Assembly: GCA_025354615.1 (NCBI GenBank) | Contig: JANXMO010000666.1 | Coordinates: 1 to 9,092 of the forward strand | Reading direction: 5' to 3' | Origin: Burkholderiales bacterium | Lineage (GTDB): Bacteria; Pseudomonadota; Gammaproteobacteria; Burkholderiales; Burkholderiaceae_C | DNA: 9,092 bases | In this document: positions 6,678 to 9,092 of the stretch, one piece after another | Numbering within the stretch: the first letter of the stretch is position 1 | Layout of the letters: each line of letters begins with the position of its first letter | Notes under the pieces: generated by a model | What the model saw: the letters and a program-made list of their open reading frames with translations, nothing else | What the model was told of the DNA's origin: nothing | Database searches by the model: none | Position numbers and translations under genes: made by a program

Positions 6678-6690
6678 GCTTGGTTTTCTT

Positions 6691-9092
6691 TCAGGCCTCG
6701 GGTGAGGAGGAAGACGAAGGCGCGCCGACGGCGTTTTCAAACGGCAGCTTGTACTGGCTCAAGTCCTTGCGTGTTTCCACCAGGACCAGCGGGCCAGTAT
6801 CGACCGATGGCAAGCACTTGGGTTCGCGTGGCACGTGGGCCGCAACAGGTTCGCGCGCCATGGCCTCTTGTACCGCACGGATTTTTTCTCCGTTCGACTG
6901 CACCCACTGCAAGCCGGCCGACTCGGCCACGGCGCTCAAACGCTCCGTGGGCAGCACGAAAGGCACCACCGGGGCGGGTGAAGGCGAGGCGTCGACAACT
7001 GCCACCAATGGCTCGGTACTCGCCGCCACAGGCGTTTCGGCTGCTACAACGGTTTCGATCGGCTGGGCGATTTCAGCTGCCGGCTGGTGAGGCGCAGGCG
7101 CGGCAATCGCTGCCGGCGCCAAGTCGACAGGGCTAGGGCTTTCAGCAGCCGCCAGTGGTGGCGTTGCTTCCGGCTCGGCCATGACGCTGTGCCATGACGA
7201 CGTTGACGGGTCGCCAACGTCAGCGGGCGCCACAGCAGCGCGCGCAGGCTGGTCAGCGCCGTTCAGCAAGCCGTCCGGTGTACCGGTCGTTTCCTCACGC
7301 GGCTCGCGGCGCTGGCGGTCACGGCCTCTACCGCCACGGCGGCGGCTGTCGCGCTCAGCGCTGTCAGGCCCTTCGCCGCCCTCACCTGCGGCAGCGCTGG
7401 CTGCTGCCGCGTCGGGCGCGTCGAGCACAGGCGCAGCCACCGGCAGTGCGGCGTCTTGCTGAACAGCATCAAGCGCCATGCCATCGGCTTCAGCGATGGC
7501 GGGTGCACGGGTGTCATCCCGGTCGCGCCCACCGCGGCCGCCGCGGCGCCTGCGGCGCGCGCCTTCGCGGGCCTCGCCTGCTTCGGCTGCTTCGGGAGCA
7601 AGGCTTTGTGGTTGGGTGTCGACGAAGCCGGGTGGCGGTGGCGCAATGCCACCATCGGCCTCGGCTGGCCGGCGCGGTTCGCGGTCGGGGCGCGGTCCGC
7701 GGCGACCGGCTTCGCGGCCTTCGGCCTTGGCGGCTTCGCCACGTGGCTCACCACGCGCTTCGCGGGGCTCCCGGGGGGCGCGCTCGGCGCTGTTGTGGGC
7801 CGTCACACTGTCGTCAGCCGTAGCTACGGCTTTCGCTTCGCCTGGGCGCTCGCCCCGGTTGGTGCGCGGCGGGCGCGGTGAACGGTCACCGGCGTTTTCA
7901 GCGCGGCTTTCAGGCGAGCCTTCGCCACGTTTGCCGTCACCGCGGCCGCCTCGATTGCCGCGGGTGTTGCGGGAACCCGCGGCGGCTGCTGGCGCGACGG
8001 CGACGGGTGCGGCAGCGGGCGTTGCCGCAAGCGGTGCCACGGGCGCGGGTGCATCATCGCCATTGAAGAGTCGTTTGACCCAGCCAAAAAAGCCCCCGCC
8101 TGCCGCGAGCGGGCTCCCGGCAGGGGCGGGCAATGAGGGCGCTGCCGGAGTTGCAGGCGCCGGCACGGCCTGTACTGGCGCCGGCACGGGGCGCGGCAGC
8201 GGCGCGGGTGCCGGGGTTTCGGGCAAAACGCCTTTGATCAGCGGCTGCTGTTTGGGCGCGGTTTTCTCGCGCCGCGTCACGCCCACTTCTTCCTCCATCG
8301 CCTCGATCATCGAGTAGCTGGCCTGCAGGTTCTCCAGCCGTGGGTCGTCGTGGCGCAGGCGTTCGAGCCGGTAGTTCGGCGTGTCGAGGTTCTTGTTCGG
8401 CACCAGCAGCACGGTGACGCGCTGCTTGAGTTCTATCTTGGTGATTTCGGTGCGTTTCTCGTTGAGCAGGAAGCTGGTGACTTCGACCGGCACTTGCACA
8501 TGCACGGCGGCGGTGTGCTCCTTCATCGACTCTTCCTGCACCATGCGCAAAATCTGCAGCGCACTGGACTCAGTGTCGCGAATGTGCCCCGTACCGTTGC
8601 AGCGCGGGCAGGTGATGTGACTGCCTTCACTGAGCGCCGGGCGCAGCCGTTGGCGGCTCAGCTCGAGCAGGCCGAATTTGCTGATGGTGCTGACCTGCAC
8701 CCGCGCGCGGTCGGGCCGCAGTGCGTCGCGCAGCCGGGTTTCAACTTCGCGGCGGTTCTTCGACTCGTCCATGTCGATGAAGTCGACGACGATCAGCCCG
8801 CCCAGGTCGCGCAGCCGCATCTGGCGGGCGATTTCATCGGCCGCTTCCAGGTTGGTGCGGGTGGCGGTTTCTTCGATGTCCGAGCCGCGTGTGGAACGCG
8901 CCGAGTTGACGTCGACCGACACCAGCGCTTCGGTGTGGTCGATGACGATGGCGCCGCCCGACGGCAGGTTGACGGTGCGCGAGAACGCGGTTTCGATCTG
9001 GTGCTCGATCTGGAAGCGGCTGAACAGTCGCGTCGTCCCGATACCGCTTCACCTTGTGGGCCGTCTCGGGCATCACATGGGCCATGAACTGC
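6691..9092 (-). CDS. rne: Ribonuclease E, 5'-truncated by the window and apparently frameshifted
   Basis: RNase E is the main endoribonuclease of mRNA decay and of rRNA and tRNA processing, and it scaffolds the degradosome at the inner membrane. The visible reading is in two frames. Positions 9091-9032 encode [20 protein letters not shown]. From 9024 downward another frame encodes [20 protein letters not shown] and continues to TGA at 6691-6693. The DNase I-like subdomain has catalytic Asp in [13 protein letters not shown] (codon 8913-8911) and in LIVVDFIDM (codon 8784-8782), equivalent to E. coli D303 and D346. The Zn-link is CPRCNGTG (8610-8599). [14 protein letters not shown] at about 8100-8058 resembles the amphipathic membrane-targeting segment A. 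A long Pro/Ala- and Arg-rich disordered region follows ([15 protein letters not shown]), then a conserved-looking tail [13 protein letters not shown]. The S1 and RNase H-like domains and the promoter lie outside. Confidence 0.93.
9022..9031 (-). other. Apparent frameshift site in rne
   Basis: After RDD (ending at 9032) the minus strand reads GCGACTG and then TTC of FSRF. Seven bases stand where relatives have three codons (as in VPL of E. coli EVPLF), so two bases appear missing, or one is extra. There is no homopolymer or obvious slippery heptamer at the site. Without correction the upstream frame ends at the stop near 8834 and loses both catalytic aspartates and the Zn-link. Confidence 0.75.

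Larger units (their letters stand above)
6421..6690. other. Non-coding gap between convergent nagZ and rne
   Basis: These 270 bases separate the nagZ stop from the rne stop, so both flanking transcripts end here. I see no credible gene: the short open frames have no ribosome site and no family resemblance. The gap contains a candidate terminator hairpin (6434-6467), two REP-like palindromes in inverted orientation (6519-6554 and 6598-6630) and an imperfect direct repeat on either side of them. Confidence 0.8.

Noticed and set aside
6439..6733. GGCGCGCCG(T/A)CGGCG occurring both after nagZ (6439-6453) and within the rne 3' end (6719-6733)
   Set aside because: The 14 of 15 match is short, nearly palindromic and GC-rich, so chance is likely at this base composition, and the flanks do not align.
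6558..7136. Plus-strand frame of 192 codons starting in the nagZ-rne gap
   Set aside because: Most of it is antisense to the 3' end of rne. Its start lies inside the REP region without a ribosome site, and no family is recognisable.
7478..8317. 279-codon open frame on the plus strand opposite the RNase E tail
   Set aside because: The Ser/Ala/Arg/Gly-rich translation is what an antisense reading of Pro/Ala/Arg/Gly repeats gives. The RNase E frame on the minus strand ends in a recognisable conserved tail.
8350..9087. 245-codon open frame on the plus strand opposite rne
   Set aside because: It lies antisense to clearly conserved RNase E catalytic sequence, shows no family motifs or ribosome site, and is explained by GC-rich codon bias in the opposite strand.

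Overview
The window is a GC-rich chromosomal segment from a betaproteobacterium, most likely order Burkholderiales and probably family Comamonadaceae. This placement rests on the gene order lepA-lepB-DUF4845-rnc-era-recO-pdxJ-acpS-nagZ, on the PdxJ variant, and on the RNase E sequence style. It is from memory of these families, not from a search.

Layout. Positions 1-6420 hold a tightly packed plus-strand cluster: the 3' end of lepA, then lepB (signal peptidase I), a small DUF4845 membrane protein, rnc (RNase III), era (ribosome-assembly GTPase), recO (recombination mediator), pdxJ (pyridoxine 5'-phosphate synthase), acpS (holo-ACP synthase) and nagZ (beta-N-acetylglucosaminidase). Gaps are at most 53 bases, era and recO overlap by one base, and no clear internal promoter was seen, so most or all of it is probably one operon. 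Positions 6421-6690 are a non-coding gap between convergent genes. It holds a candidate hairpin terminator, an inverted pair of REP-like palindromes and an imperfect direct repeat flanking that pair. From 6691 to the window edge the minus strand encodes most of RNase E (rne), cut at its 5' end by the window.

How the genes work together. LepA, Era and RNase III act on translation, ribosome assembly and rRNA processing. LepB finishes protein export. RecO serves recombinational repair. PdxJ and AcpS make or install cofactors (PLP, phosphopantetheine). NagZ recycles cell-wall muropeptides. RNase E, on the opposite strand, is the main mRNA-decay and RNA-processing endonuclease. This is a housekeeping neighbourhood, and I see no phage, transposase, CRISPR, toxin-antitoxin or defence module.

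What stands out. RNase III has Asn where a metal-binding Asp is expected. RNase E has a net frameshift near 9022-9031 that separates the start of the visible part from the rest of the catalytic domain. The nagZ-rne gap carries a REPIN-like inverted repeat. PdxJ belongs to the variant resembling Bacteroidetes and Xanthomonas proteins rather than the Escherichia/Burkholderia type. The two ribonuclease anomalies could be real or could be sequence errors. I found no convincing previously undescribed system.
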